DNA of 64,000 nucleotides from CBDCFV01 sp965216425. Its GTDB lineage: Bacteria > Chloroflexota > Dehalococcoidia > Lucifugimonadales > UBA3495. Under the pieces are notes generated by a model that saw nothing but the letters and a program-made list of their open reading frames with translations, did no database searches and had not been told where the DNA came from. Every line of letters begins with the position of its first letter. Positions within the stretch are counted from its first letter, which is position 1. The position numbers and the translations under genes were made by a program. This document shows positions 54,748-62,528 of the stretch, piece after piece. Where the stretch lies: contig CBDCFV010000004.1 of assembly GCA_965216425.1 (NCBI GenBank), forward strand, positions 360,752 through 424,751. The letters run 5' to 3'.

Positions 54748-55203
54748 ATGACGCCAAATAACGTCGCCGCCAACAACAAGCAAGCGTTGCGGGTATTGCT
54801 CATAGACGAGAACCCCGTGTTCCTGCGGGCGGCAACGGCGTTTCTTCAACGCCAATCCGGCTTCGTCACCCTTCGCACCGCCGCCAGGATGGAGGCGGCC
54901 TTGGTGGGTGCACGAGACTTTTGTCCGGCAGTGATCGTCATCGACCCGTACAACTCCAACTTGCAAGGGCTTGGCGTCATTCCACGTATACGGACCGTGT
55001 TGCCGCAAGTGGGGATCGTGGTTCTGGCGCTCATAGACTCGGCCACCTACAGGGACGCTTCTCTTGCCATCGGCGCAGACTGCTTCGTGTCCAAGTCCAA
55101 CATGGCCGCGGACCTGCTTCCGGCGATACACCGCGCGGTTCGTGGAGGCGGAGATCCGTCCCCCGCAGCTGTGGCTCAAATGGTCAGGGCAATGGCTGCG
55201 TAG
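54748..55203 (+). CDS. stand-alone receiver-domain protein
   Basis: A 151-residue response-regulator receiver without an output domain. The acceptor is Asp66 in 'AVIVIDPYNSN', the conserved Lys116 is in 'DCFVSKSNM', and 'LRVLLIDENPVFLRAA' starts the fold with acidic residues at 20-21. Single-domain receivers often pass or gate phosphoryl groups. It might be regulated by the nearby kinase. Confidence 0.8.
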   Translation: MTPNNVAANNKQALRVLLIDENPVFLRAATAFLQRQSGFVTLRTAARMEAALVGARDFCPAVIVIDPYNSNLQGLGVIPRIRTVLPQVGIVVLALIDSATYRDASLAIGADCFVSKSNMAADLLPAIHRAVRGGGDPSPAAVAQMVRAMAA

Positions 55204-55204
55204 G

Positions 55205-55229
55205 CCCTGCCCTCGCGCAGGCGGGGGTG
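55205..55229. repeat. palindromic repeat after the receiver gene
   Basis: CCCTGCCCTCGCGCAGGCGGGGGTG, a relative of the copies at 48966 and 34733. Its 5' arm overlaps the receiver's stop codon region. Confidence 0.7.
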
Positions 55230-55284
55230 AAAACACCGGTAACACTGTCCTTGGTCAACAACCAATACGGGAGGAGGGGCTGTT

Positions 55285-55833
55285 ATGTACAGAGATTTCG
55301 ACAATGACTTCAACCTTATAGATTATTCCATTGGAGAATGGTTCCACTGGACGGAACAAGGCGATGCGTCGGCCAAGCGTTGCGACAAGATACTCGTGCC
55401 ATTGGACCGCTCTTTCGATGCCACCGAACGTGCGCTCAGAGTTGCCAAAGAGATGATGGCGCCTGATGGGGAGGGGATTCTGTTGCATGTCATTCCCCCG
55501 CAGAACGCCAGGATGTCGGGGCTTGGGTACATGTCGGCACAGGAAATGGAGAACACGGAACGGTCCCGCGCCTTGGGATTTTTGAGCTATTTCGCAAACC
55601 GCATGAACCGCGGTCCTGGTGATTGGCGTCCCGAGGTAGTGGTGGCAAGCTCAGTCGCAGCAGGCATCCGGGAGACCGCAATTCGGGAGGACGTGGACGT
55701 CATCGCCATGTCCACCCACGACCGCCGGGGGCTGGCCAAGCTCATCAAGGGGAGCGTCTGCGAGAAGGTGAAGGAATTGGTCCCGCACCAGGTCAGGGTT
55801 GTAAGACCTGTCAGGGAATTGGTGGCCCGGTAG
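55285..55833 (+). CDS. universal stress protein (UspA family)
   Basis: A 182-residue protein. The fold begins near residue 33 with 'DKILVPLDRSFDATERALRV', includes 'GILLHVIPP', and ends with 'DVDVIAMSTHDRRGLAKLIKGSVCEKV', where the typical G-x2-G-x9-G(S/T) ATP loop is only partly met. The first 32 residues are an extra N-terminal extension. GGAGGAGGGGC precedes the ATG. It probably responds to stress alongside the regulator genes. Confidence 0.82.
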   Translation: MYRDFDNDFNLIDYSIGEWFHWTEQGDASAKRCDKILVPLDRSFDATERALRVAKEMMAPDGEGILLHVIPPQNARMSGLGYMSAQEMENTERSRALGFLSYFANRMNRGPGDWRPEVVVASSVAAGIRETAIREDVDVIAMSTHDRRGLAKLIKGSVCEKVKELVPHQVRVVRPVRELVAR

Positions 55834-55921
55834 TCCCGTCGCCTTTCAGATTACATGTCAGACCCAGGGACGTTGACGGGCGACTTTCGGAACCCATAGC
55901 CAGCAGACAGCGAGGTATGAA

Positions 55922-56131
55922 ATGGTACTGTTGGAATCGCCGCCCATTGCACTCGAGTTTCTGGAACAGATTATGACCAAGGTTGAGGATGCCGCCCCAG
56001 TGGCCGTACAAGTGGAGATGGACCCCGAGGATGCGGCGCCCGTCGCCGTGGAGGTTGCTCAATGGTTCTACGGGGTGCCCTGCGCCGGGGTTAAATACTA
56101 CTCCTTTCAAAGACGCCCCATGACACCGTAA
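55922..56131 (+). CDS. possible 69-residue protein with an internal repeat
   Basis: A 69-codon frame with AGCGAGG before the ATG. It contains two copies of an 'EDAAPVAV(Q/E)V' unit at about residues 22-46, and codon use resembles the neighbours. No family is known. The longer frame on the opposite strand has no support. I list it with modest confidence. Confidence 0.4.
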   Translation: MVLLESPPIALEFLEQIMTKVEDAAPVAVQVEMDPEDAAPVAVEVAQWFYGVPCAGVKYYSFQRRPMTP

Positions 56132-56466
56132 CAGCCGCAACCATCGGCCATCAGACTCACTATTGACGCAGGCTCCCGCTAACCCGGCAATCTCTCCCCT
56201 GACCAAGAACCCGCGCAAAGACGAATTCCGGTCAAAAAACGTCGATGAACCATACGGCTCAGAATGGTACCATGCTAAGGTTAACCCCAGCAAAACGCTC
56301 TGAGCCGCGTCGGCGGGAAGGTCGTCCAAGCCCGGGTTATTTTTTCGAGGTCTGACCAGCCCGGACTGGCGAGGACAGGCAGGTTCCCAACCCCCTTTGA
56401 TTGTCAGCCCTGCACAACCCGTGATACGGCTTGTTGAGCCAAGATTACACACATCTGGGAGGGAGC
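56132..56466. other. intergenic region, no feature seen
   Basis: About 335 bases with no gene. No palindromic repeat, terminator or tRNA is visible. A ribosome binding site GGGAGGGAGC lies just before the GYD gene. Confidence 0.4.
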
Positions 56467-56769
56467 ATGGGTTTATATGTTATGTTAAGTACGCTGACCG
56501 ATGAGGGGCGCAGAACGGTCAAGGAACGCCCGGCAAGGATAAAAGAGGTAAATCGGGAAGTAGAGTTGATGGGCGTACAGGTGCTGGCCCAATACGCGAC
56601 CCTGGGGCCTTACGACTTCATCAACATTGTGGAAGCCCCGGACACCGCAACTATAATGAGAGTTTCGGTGGAGTTGGGGTCTCGTGGCACCATGCAAGTG
56701 ACTTCCTTGGCCGCCATGAACTTGGAGGACTACATTGCAATGGTGGCGTCGCCGTCATCCTTCCAGTAA
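56467..56769 (+). CDS. GYD-domain protein
   Basis: A 100-residue protein. 'MLSTLTDEGRRTVKERPARI' at 5-24 and 'ATLGPYDFINIVEAPD' near 44-59 fit the GYD family (PF08734-type), small ferredoxin-fold proteins of unknown role, often in environmental bacteria. ATG at 56467 follows GGGAGGGAGC. Confidence 0.75.
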   Translation: MGLYVMLSTLTDEGRRTVKERPARIKEVNREVELMGVQVLAQYATLGPYDFINIVEAPDTATIMRVSVELGSRGTMQVTSLAAMNLEDYIAMVASPSSFQ

Positions 56770-56785
56770 ATCCGCCGATCCTGCT

Positions 56786-57169
56786 GTGACGCAACCACGG
56801 GCACTTTCCGGCAAACAGGTGTTATACTTGCACCGCCTTTTATGGGCGATACAGGAGCAGGCTAGGCTTGGTGTACCTTTGGCGTTCAACCTCAAACGGG
56901 TTGGCCCACTGGACCAAATGCCGGTGCATCCTGAAGATTTTGTCGCAAGGAGCACATCCGGGTTGAGTGACGATCTTACCGGAAATCCAACCAAAGACGA
57001 ACGTTGTTGGTGCGGCCACTTGAAGCGTTGGCATCACTGGATGGGCATTTGCCGGTGGTGCGCCAAGTTGGAACTGCGCCGCCCGCAAATTAACTACATG
57101 CCCAGGCATCCTTTCTCGGTGCGAATACCCGACAAACTGCGAAATACCCCGGACATACTGATCCCTTAA
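56786..57169 (+). CDS. hypothetical protein with CxCxH...CxxC metal-site pattern
   Basis: A 127-residue protein. Residues about 74-92 contain CWCGHLKRWHHWMGICRWC, which could hold zinc. The rest is helical and basic. GTG at 56786 is chosen because it lies 16 bases after the GYD stop; an earlier ATG would overlap that gene. No family is recognised. It ends before a strong terminator. Confidence 0.55.
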   Translation: MTQPRALSGKQVLYLHRLLWAIQEQARLGVPLAFNLKRVGPLDQMPVHPEDFVARSTSGLSDDLTGNPTKDERCWCGHLKRWHHWMGICRWCAKLELRRPQINYMPRHPFSVRIPDKLRNTPDILIP

Positions 57170-57194
57170 CCCTTCCAGGGGTCGTTTATGTGCA

Positions 57195-57228
57195 AGTCCC
57201 CTCTCCTGTCGGGAGAGGGGACTTTTTT
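57195..57228 (+). terminator. rho-independent terminator
   Basis: AGTCCCCTCTCC pairs with GGGAGAGGGGACT around a TGTC loop, followed by six T residues at 57223-57228. It ends the plus-strand genes before the convergent amidase operon. Confidence 0.9.
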
Positions 57229-57263
57229 GAGACTGGACGCCGGATCCGTATACGGGAGTTGCG

Positions 57264-58691
57264 CTAAATCGGCGGAAGACGATTGTGCCAAGGGGTGGCT
57301 TGTTCATAGGCGTGCCCAACGCGTAGGACAGTGGCTTCATCGAAAGGCCGCCCCGCAATTTGCAGCGCCAGAGGGAGGCCTCCGTCGCCTTCCGAACTGA
57401 ACCCGCACAGTATCGACATGGCGGTCGTGCCCGTCAGGCTGTAGGGACCGGTGTAACCGCCCCTGTGCAGGGCCTGCTTTGCCTGCTGCTTACTGGCTAC
57501 GGTGCCGTCCATCGACATAACCCCCGCCGGTGCGGCGGATGTCGGCTGGATTAGCACGTCCACGTCCTCCAGTGCGCCCAGTACCTCCCGGCGAACCATG
57601 GCCCGTACCTTCTGGGCTTTGTAATACACCGGGGCCGGGATCAGGTTCGCGGTTGAGAAGGACACCCGTGTGTTGTGGTGGTAGTCCTGAGGCCTCTCCC
57701 TAAGCCATTCCGGGTGCAGGCTCACCCTGTCTACGTGAGTAATGGTCCGGATGGCAACCCCGCAATTGACGCTTAAAGGCAGTGAAACATCCCGCACCTC
57801 GGCGCCCAACTCGCTTAACACCCCGGCCGCCGCGATTACGGCGTCTCGCACTCGCGGGTCCACGCCGGACTTTTCCGGATCCAGATAATCCTGTACCAAA
57901 CCAACCTTCAACCCCCTTATGTCCCCGGTCAGGGCTTGCCGGTAATCGGGCACCGGTACTTGCCGGGTGTAGGGGTCCTTGGGATCGTAACCCGCGATGG
58001 CCCCAATGGTGGCCGCGCAGTCCTCCACAGTGCGGGATATAGGACCAATGGTGTCGATGGACCAGCAGGCCCCGTCGGCCCCGAATCGGCTGACCCGGCC
58101 CCAAGTAGGACGCAGCCCCACCAGCCCGCAGAGGGATGCCGGGCCGCGAATCGACCCTCCGGTGTCCTCTCCCAGAGACGTGGCGCACAGCCGGGCGGCA
58201 GTGGCCGCGCCCGATCCGGTGCTGGAGGTGCCGGGGTCGCGCGACAGGTCCCAAGGGTTGCGCGCCGGGCCTTTGAAGGAACTGAACGAATCACCTATGG
58301 CGAACTCGCTCATGTTGGTCTTTCCGATTATGACCGCGCCGGCTTCCTTCAACTTGGCTACGACGGTTGCGTCTTCGGTCGGGATGAAGTCCGCTCTTAT
58401 CTTAGAGGCGTCGGTGGTTAGAATACCCGTCGTGTGGACTTGGTCCTTTACGGCAACGGGAATCCCATGCAGGGGGCCGCGGTACCGGCCCTGTTGTATT
58501 TCCTGCCCGGCTTGGCGGGCCTGCTGCACGGCCTCATCGGCGCATACGGTTATGTAGGCATTGACTTTGGGACCGACTTGTTCGATGCGGTCCAAGTAAG
58601 CATGCAGAGCCTCCTCCGGTGAGACCTGCCGTGCCTCGATCAAGGAGGCCAATTGCGTTGCTGAAAGGAAGGGTATATCAGCCTGTTCCAT
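57264..58691 (-). CDS. amidase (GatA-like, amidase-signature family)
   Basis: A 475-residue enzyme. Catalytic Lys82 ('IPVAVKDQ'), Ser156 of 'GTSSTGSGAA' (variant of GGSSGGS) and Ser180 in 'EDTGGSIRGPA' are present. It has no GatB partner in the window, but a small GatC/AtzG-like gene precedes it. It is a paralogue of the amidase at 44958-46361, sharing nearly all motif spacing. ATG at 58691 follows GAGGTATGA of the upstream gene, so the two are coupled. Confidence 0.9.
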   Translation of the reverse strand: MEQADIPFLSATQLASLIEARQVSPEEALHAYLDRIEQVGPKVNAYITVCADEAVQQARQAGQEIQQGRYRGPLHGIPVAVKDQVHTTGILTTDASKIRADFIPTEDATVVAKLKEAGAVIIGKTNMSEFAIGDSFSSFKGPARNPWDLSRDPGTSSTGSGAATAARLCATSLGEDTGGSIRGPASLCGLVGLRPTWGRVSRFGADGACWSIDTIGPISRTVEDCAATIGAIAGYDPKDPYTRQVPVPDYRQALTGDIRGLKVGLVQDYLDPEKSGVDPRVRDAVIAAAGVLSELGAEVRDVSLPLSVNCGVAIRTITHVDRVSLHPEWLRERPQDYHHNTRVSFSTANLIPAPVYYKAQKVRAMVRREVLGALEDVDVLIQPTSAAPAGVMSMDGTVASKQQAKQALHRGGYTGPYSLTGTTAMSILCGFSSEGDGGLPLALQIAGRPFDEATVLRVGHAYEQATPWHNRLPPI

Positions 58692-58692
58692 C

Positions 58693-58881
58693 TCATACCT
58701 CCATATCGGGCAGAATAAGGGGAACGGGCTCGACGGCGTTGACGCCGGGTATGTCCAGCGCGTCCATCATTTCCAGCATGGCGTTCAGGCTGTGCGCTAC
58801 CTCCGTCAACTCCGGTCCATCCAGTTCCAAGCCAACGGCGTATCCCATGGCCTGTACTTCCACGTCGGTCAAGTCCCTCAC
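58693..58881 (-). CDS. GatC/AtzG-like small amidase partner
   Basis: A 62-residue protein. 'DLTDVEVQAMGYAVGLELDGP' begins it, then a helical 'LTEVAHSLNAMLEMMDAL', then 'VNAVEPVPLILPDMEV'. The pattern resembles GatC or AtzG-type small partners that precede amidases. It ends one base before the amidase ATG. Function as a stabilising subunit is likely, inferred from neighbour and length. Confidence 0.6.
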   Translation of the reverse strand: MRDLTDVEVQAMGYAVGLELDGPELTEVAHSLNAMLEMMDALDIPGVNAVEPVPLILPDMEV

Positions 58882-58973
58882 GACAAACTCCTTACATTTC
58901 CCAGGTTGTTGAGGGCGGGCTGGGGCGACGGCTCCAATTCTATAGCCGCCCCCGGCGGTGTCAAGCTACTATA

Positions 58974-59054
58974 CACCCCCGCGAACGCGGGGGGAGGCGT
59001 TTCTTCGGGGGAGGAAGGTCCCCGATGCGCCTTCCCTGCGAAGGCGGGAAGCCA
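58974..59054. repeat. two palindromic repeats between the amidase operon and the LLM gene
   Basis: CACCCCCGCGAACGCGGGGGGAGG at about 58974-58997 and CCTTCCCTGCGAAGGCGGGAAGCCA at 59030-59054. Both share the GCGAA-GCGGG stem of the wider family. The remainder of 58882-59236 shows no gene. Confidence 0.7.
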
Positions 59055-59236
59055 AGTCCTGGCGATGGATTCCCGCCTGATTGGGGAAGAACTGTGGGAA
59101 TTAGTGGATATTATCCGGGGATGATTTTACTATGCTCAATGCCTTCAGGCTTGGCCTGGCGAATCAGCCCACGACTAGCTGGCAACTGTGGTAATATGCG
59201 CTTGACCATAGTCTACATTAGGGTAGCAAGGACGTC

Positions 59237-60307
59237 ATGAAATTCGGACTGATGTATGAAATCCAGATTCCCGAACCCCATTATCCTGGAATTGAAGCGG
59301 AGCGGTACAAGCAGATTTTGGCGCAGGTAGACTTGGCCGACGAGGTGGGCTTCGACTACTTCTGGACGGTAGAACACCACTTCCTGCGAGAGTTTTCCCA
59401 CTGTTCCGCGCCGGAAGTGCTGTACGGCGCCATTTCCCAGCGGACCAAGCGCATCCGCATCGGCCACGCAGTGGCGTTGCTGCCGAGCCAGTACAACCAC
59501 CCGGTCAGGGTGGCGGAGCGGGCCGCAGTGCTGGACATTTTGAGCGATGGCCGCATGGACCTCGGCACCGGGCGCTCCACCACTCTGATTGAGATGGACG
59601 GCTTCGAGGTTGACCCGGAAGAGACCCGAGCCCAGTGGCGGGAAGCCATCGGCATGATCCCCAAGATGTGGACCGAAGACCCCTTCTCCCACCAAGGGGA
59701 GTTCTTCAACATCCCGGAGCGGTCGGTAATCCCCAAGCCGGTGCAACAACCCCATCCGCCCATGTGGGTGGCCTGTAGCCAGCCGGACTCATTCCGCCAA
59801 GCGGGCGAGTTGGGCCTTGGTGTGTTGTGCTTCAACCTGGGCGGCTATGCCCAGATGGAAGAGCGGGTCGCCGTTTACAGAGAGGCCGTCAAGAACGCCA
59901 ACCCCGTGGGTTCCTTCGTGAACAACCAAGTCGCCGCCCTGTGCATCGTCCACTGCGCCGAAGACGATGAGGAAGCACAGCGGGTTGGCGGCCCGGAAGG
60001 GGCGTGGTTCGTGCAGCAGGCCGAGAACTTGTACGCCCCATGGGCCGGCCGGCAGGTGCCCGACTCCTACAAGTTCGCCGTCGACGCCGTCCAAACCGAG
60101 CGGGCCGACAAAACAGTGGAGGACCATCTAGCCTCGGGGGCATTCGCCATGGGCAACCCGGACACCATCATCGAGGTTATGAAGAAGTATCAAGAGGCGG
60201 GCGTGGACCAAGTGCTCTGCTTCGTCCAACCCGGCAGGCTGGAACACACCCGCATCATGGACTCCATCAAGCTGATGGGCCGCCACGTAATACCTTACTT
60301 CCACTAA
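59237..60307 (+). CDS. LLM-class flavin/F420-dependent oxidoreductase
   Basis: A 356-residue luciferase-like (bacterial luciferase-type) TIM barrel. 'GFDYFWTVEHHFL' near 38-50 is the typical phosphate/flavin region, 'IRIGHAVALLPSQYNHPVRVAE' near 74-95, 'RMDLGTGRS' near 107-115 and 'QVLCFVQPG' near 325 fit the family. These enzymes oxidise alkanes, sulfonates or other compounds with FMN, or use F420. The F420:NADP reductase-like gene at 63116 makes F420 plausible. AAGGACGTC precedes the ATG. Strong terminator follows. Confidence 0.88.
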   Translation: MKFGLMYEIQIPEPHYPGIEAERYKQILAQVDLADEVGFDYFWTVEHHFLREFSHCSAPEVLYGAISQRTKRIRIGHAVALLPSQYNHPVRVAERAAVLDILSDGRMDLGTGRSTTLIEMDGFEVDPEETRAQWREAIGMIPKMWTEDPFSHQGEFFNIPERSVIPKPVQQPHPPMWVACSQPDSFRQAGELGLGVLCFNLGGYAQMEERVAVYREAVKNANPVGSFVNNQVAALCIVHCAEDDEEAQRVGGPEGAWFVQQAENLYAPWAGRQVPDSYKFAVDAVQTERADKTVEDHLASGAFAMGNPDTIIEVMKKYQEAGVDQVLCFVQPGRLEHTRIMDSIKLMGRHVIPYFH

Positions 60308-60334
60308 GCCTGTGCGACCGTCCTTGGCGTAAGA

Positions 60335-60364
60335 AAGCCCCCTCCTTAACAAAGAGGGGGTTCA
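60335..60364 (+). terminator. rho-independent terminator-like hairpin
   Basis: GCCCCCTC and GAGGGGGT form a stem around CTTAACAAA, followed by T-rich sequence. It lies after the LLM gene and also before the end of the convergent small genes. Confidence 0.75.
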
Positions 60365-60428
60365 TTGTTTGTCCGGTTTGTCCTGCCTGGCGGCAGGCCC
60401 AGCTTCGGCGTTGCATCGCCCCGGGGAT

Positions 60429-60572
60429 TTAATCGGAGGACGGGAGTTTGCGGGGTTCCTGCAACTCCATATCGGCGTCGCAGCAGTTGATGACTCCTTC
60501 GCCGGTCTTGGTGCACAGCACGCTGCTGCCGCAATTACCGCAAACGTACCGTTTTCCCAGTTCGTTAGCCAT
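60429..60572 (-). CDS. desulforedoxin-like protein, first of a tandem pair
   Basis: A 47-residue protein. Cys11-x-x-Cys14 and the adjacent pair Cys30-Cys31 give the Cys4 metal site of desulforedoxin (a small rubredoxin-like iron protein). It starts 'MANELGKRYVCGNCGS', like desulforedoxin. The extra C-terminal tail 'RKLPSSD' and an additional Cys20 are differences. It likely binds one iron or zinc and could carry electrons. A second such gene lies just upstream on the same strand. ATG at 60572. Confidence 0.7.
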   Translation of the reverse strand: MANELGKRYVCGNCGSSVLCTKTGEGVINCCDADMELQEPRKLPSSD

Positions 60573-60622
60573 TGATTAGCCCTCCTGTGGACTGGCGGGT
60601 ATTGGTTTACCGTGAATCCAAC

Positions 60623-60739
60623 TTACTTCTGTTGCATCGGTTGGTTGCAACAATTCATCGAGCCCTCGCCGCCCTTGGTGACTATGAACTCTGATCCGCA
60701 TTGTGCGCAAAAATACCGTTTTCCTGTCTGGTTGGCCAC
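60623..60739 (-). CDS. desulforedoxin-like protein, second of a tandem pair
   Basis: A 38-residue protein with GTG start at 60739. Cys11, Cys14, Cys30 and Cys31 are in the same places as in its neighbour, and 'MANQTGKRYFCAQCGS' repeats the family opening. Desulforedoxin from Desulfovibrio is 37 residues with the same spacing, as I recall. CAGGGAG-like sequence precedes the GTG. The pair probably arose by duplication. Confidence 0.75.
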   Translation of the reverse strand: MANQTGKRYFCAQCGSEFIVTKGGEGSMNCCNQPMQQK

Positions 60740-60856
60740 CTGATCAACTCCCTGCTATCAAGCCTGAATTTATCAACACATTATAAAGACGCCCAACTTG
60801 CCGTTCAACGTTACCGCGGTCCGTTGCGAGTCAACATTGGTGGGAACGCCTCAAGT

Positions 60857-61303
60857 TTAACTCCCAATAGCCTCCGCGGGTTTAAACCGCACCAGAAAGC
60901 TGCCCTCTCCCAAGGGCACTCCGTCCAGCAATATGGCGGCCACGTGGGACCCCTCCCGCTGCACCGGGATTCTAAACAGCTTGATCCACCGTTGGAATAG
61001 TATTCCCTCTTCCCACTCGATGCGTTGGGGAGGAGGTGGGTCCAAAGGCGAGCCGGGTGCTTTGATTGCCACCAACAGGTGGTGCGTTCCGGGAGCGGCG
61101 CCGCCGATACAGAAGGCCAATTGAAGGTCGACTTCCGCTACAACAGGACCCTCGCCTTCCTCAGCATCTTTCGAAACAGGGAGGTCGATCAGGTCGACTA
61201 ATTCCTTCAGGACGATATTTCCGTCCGGTAGCTCTTCCGTGTCACGGCAAAAAAGAGCGTATTTCAGATATGCGTCACCCTGGTCGCTCGCCAAACGGGA
61301 CAC
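60857..61303 (-). CDS. hypothetical protein (DUF6941-like)
   Basis: A 148-residue protein. 'YLKYALFCRDTEELPDGNIV' at 12-31 with a later 'LAFCIGGAAPGTHHLLVAIK' resembles a DUF6941-type beta-rich fold that I know only loosely. Start may be GTG 61303 or TTG 61294, the second having AAAGGAG at a better distance. Position directly upstream of the desulforedoxin pair may put them in one transcript. No function can be proposed. Confidence 0.5.
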   Translation of the reverse strand: MSRLASDQGDAYLKYALFCRDTEELPDGNIVLKELVDLIDLPVSKDAEEGEGPVVAEVDLQLAFCIGGAAPGTHHLLVAIKAPGSPLDPPPPQRIEWEEGILFQRWIKLFRIPVQREGSHVAAILLDGVPLGEGSFLVRFKPAEAIGS

Positions 61304-61500
61304 TCCTTTCTAGGGCGCCATCGGAGAATCATTCAACGCCACAAACCTAATTCTAGCATTATGTCGAATTGACGCAACACGGGTCACTGCGTTCCGGACG
61401 GAATGCGGCATTGCCAAACACTTCCATAATTGAGAAACTAGCCCATGATAAGTCGCCCTTAAATCCAAGAAGCCAATCCGATCGGAGGAGGCAAGCCGTT

Positions 61501-62127
61501 ATGGCGCTGAGCGAAGAGAAATTCAACCAAGGAATGTCTCCCCAAGAGTACCTGGAACAAGTCAAAGTCAACAAACAGCCGATCACGGATATCTACAACG
61601 CTGTGCAGATACCCCCCGGGACTACGTCCATTTTCGACGGTCTTGATGAGCCGCTGCGGTTGGCTGTCTTCACCGCAGATTGGTGCGGCGACGCGGTAAG
61701 TACCTCTCCGGTCATCATGCGCTTGGCCGAGAGCACGCCGGGCCTCAACATACAGGTGTTCAACCGGGACGAAGAGTTGGAACTGACCAACAGCTTCCTT
61801 CCAGAGAACCGGGCCGGCACGGTGCCGGTGTTCGTGGTGATGGACTCTTCCATGAACGAGATAGCCAGGTTCGTCGAAACTGCCATCGAGTTGGTCCCTA
61901 CCCTTGACGCCATGGATGAAGCCATCGCCAAAGAGATTGCCAACGAGAGCGAAGAGAACGCTCGGACGCTGGGCCGGGGCAAAAGGACCGCTTTCAGAGT
62001 GTCCCATGCCCAGGAATGGGGGAACGTCATACTGGAAGCCTTCAATCGTACCGTATCCGAAGGCCTGAGCTTGCCCCAGGAGCAACGTCCCGCGGTCGGC
62101 GGCACCAAGTGGCCTCCTGAACCGTAA
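61501..62127 (+). CDS. thioredoxin-fold protein with CGDA active site
   Basis: A 208-residue protein. 'LRLAVFTADWCGDAVSTSPV' near 52-71 gives the redox strand, with Cys62 and Ala65 in place of the second Cys, and 'AGTVPVFVVMDSS' near 107-119 has the cis-Pro. With one Cys it can act in glutathionylation or as a thiol-specific partner, not as a normal disulfide reductase. GGAGGAGG precedes the ATG at 61501. Confidence 0.78.
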   Translation: MALSEEKFNQGMSPQEYLEQVKVNKQPITDIYNAVQIPPGTTSIFDGLDEPLRLAVFTADWCGDAVSTSPVIMRLAESTPGLNIQVFNRDEELELTNSFLPENRAGTVPVFVVMDSSMNEIARFVETAIELVPTLDAMDEAIAKEIANESEENARTLGRGKRTAFRVSHAQEWGNVILEAFNRTVSEGLSLPQEQRPAVGGTKWPPEP

Positions 62128-62149
62128 GCCGTTATTACCCCTTGGTTAA

Positions 62150-62203
62150 AACACGGGACCCGTCCCAGCGGGAATAAAGCCCGGTAGGCGGGTCCTGTTT
62201 TGT
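62150..62203 (+). terminator. terminator-like hairpin
   Basis: GGACCCG (after AAAACAC) and CGGGTCC pair across a loop that includes a smaller GCGGG/CCCGG match, followed by TGTTTTGT. It ends the thioredoxin-fold gene's transcript; the loop is longer than usual. Confidence 0.55.
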
Positions 62204-62252
62204 ACAATAAGTCGAGGGTCTCGTTAAGGCTTGCGAATGAGGTGCGTTTTAC

Positions 62253-62516
62253 ATGCCGAACCAAATTATCGACATGAGCGACATGGCTGCGGTTTTTTCG
62301 GTGACCGACCAGATGGGCATTCATCGCGAGTCGGTGAGAGTGGAGTTGTCCAAGGAAGACCCCGGCTCAATAGGGCGGACAGGGGACAACATCATTGAAA
62401 TAACCCTCCCTGAGACTGAACTCCTCGAAGAGTTCACCGCCCGCCTTCAGACAGAGTTGGAGGCTATGGGCTACGAGGCGCAAGAGGCAGAGGAAGACGA
62501 GGACGATTTTGTCTAA
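62253..62516 (+). CDS. hypothetical acidic protein
   Basis: An 87-residue protein with an acidic C-terminus (EEDEDDFV). 'IEITLPETELLEEFTARLQTE' is helical. No family is recognised. GAGGTG lies ten bases before the ATG. TACAAT near 62202 could be a -10 element. Confidence 0.55.
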   Translation: MPNQIIDMSDMAAVFSVTDQMGIHRESVRVELSKEDPGSIGRTGDNIIEITLPETELLEEFTARLQTELEAMGYEAQEAEEDEDDFV

Positions 62517-62528
62517 TAGCCCAGCGCC

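Noticed and set aside
55811..56452. Minus-strand 213-codon frame after the Usp gene
   Set aside because: No family or coding-like composition; overlaps the better-supported small plus-strand frame.
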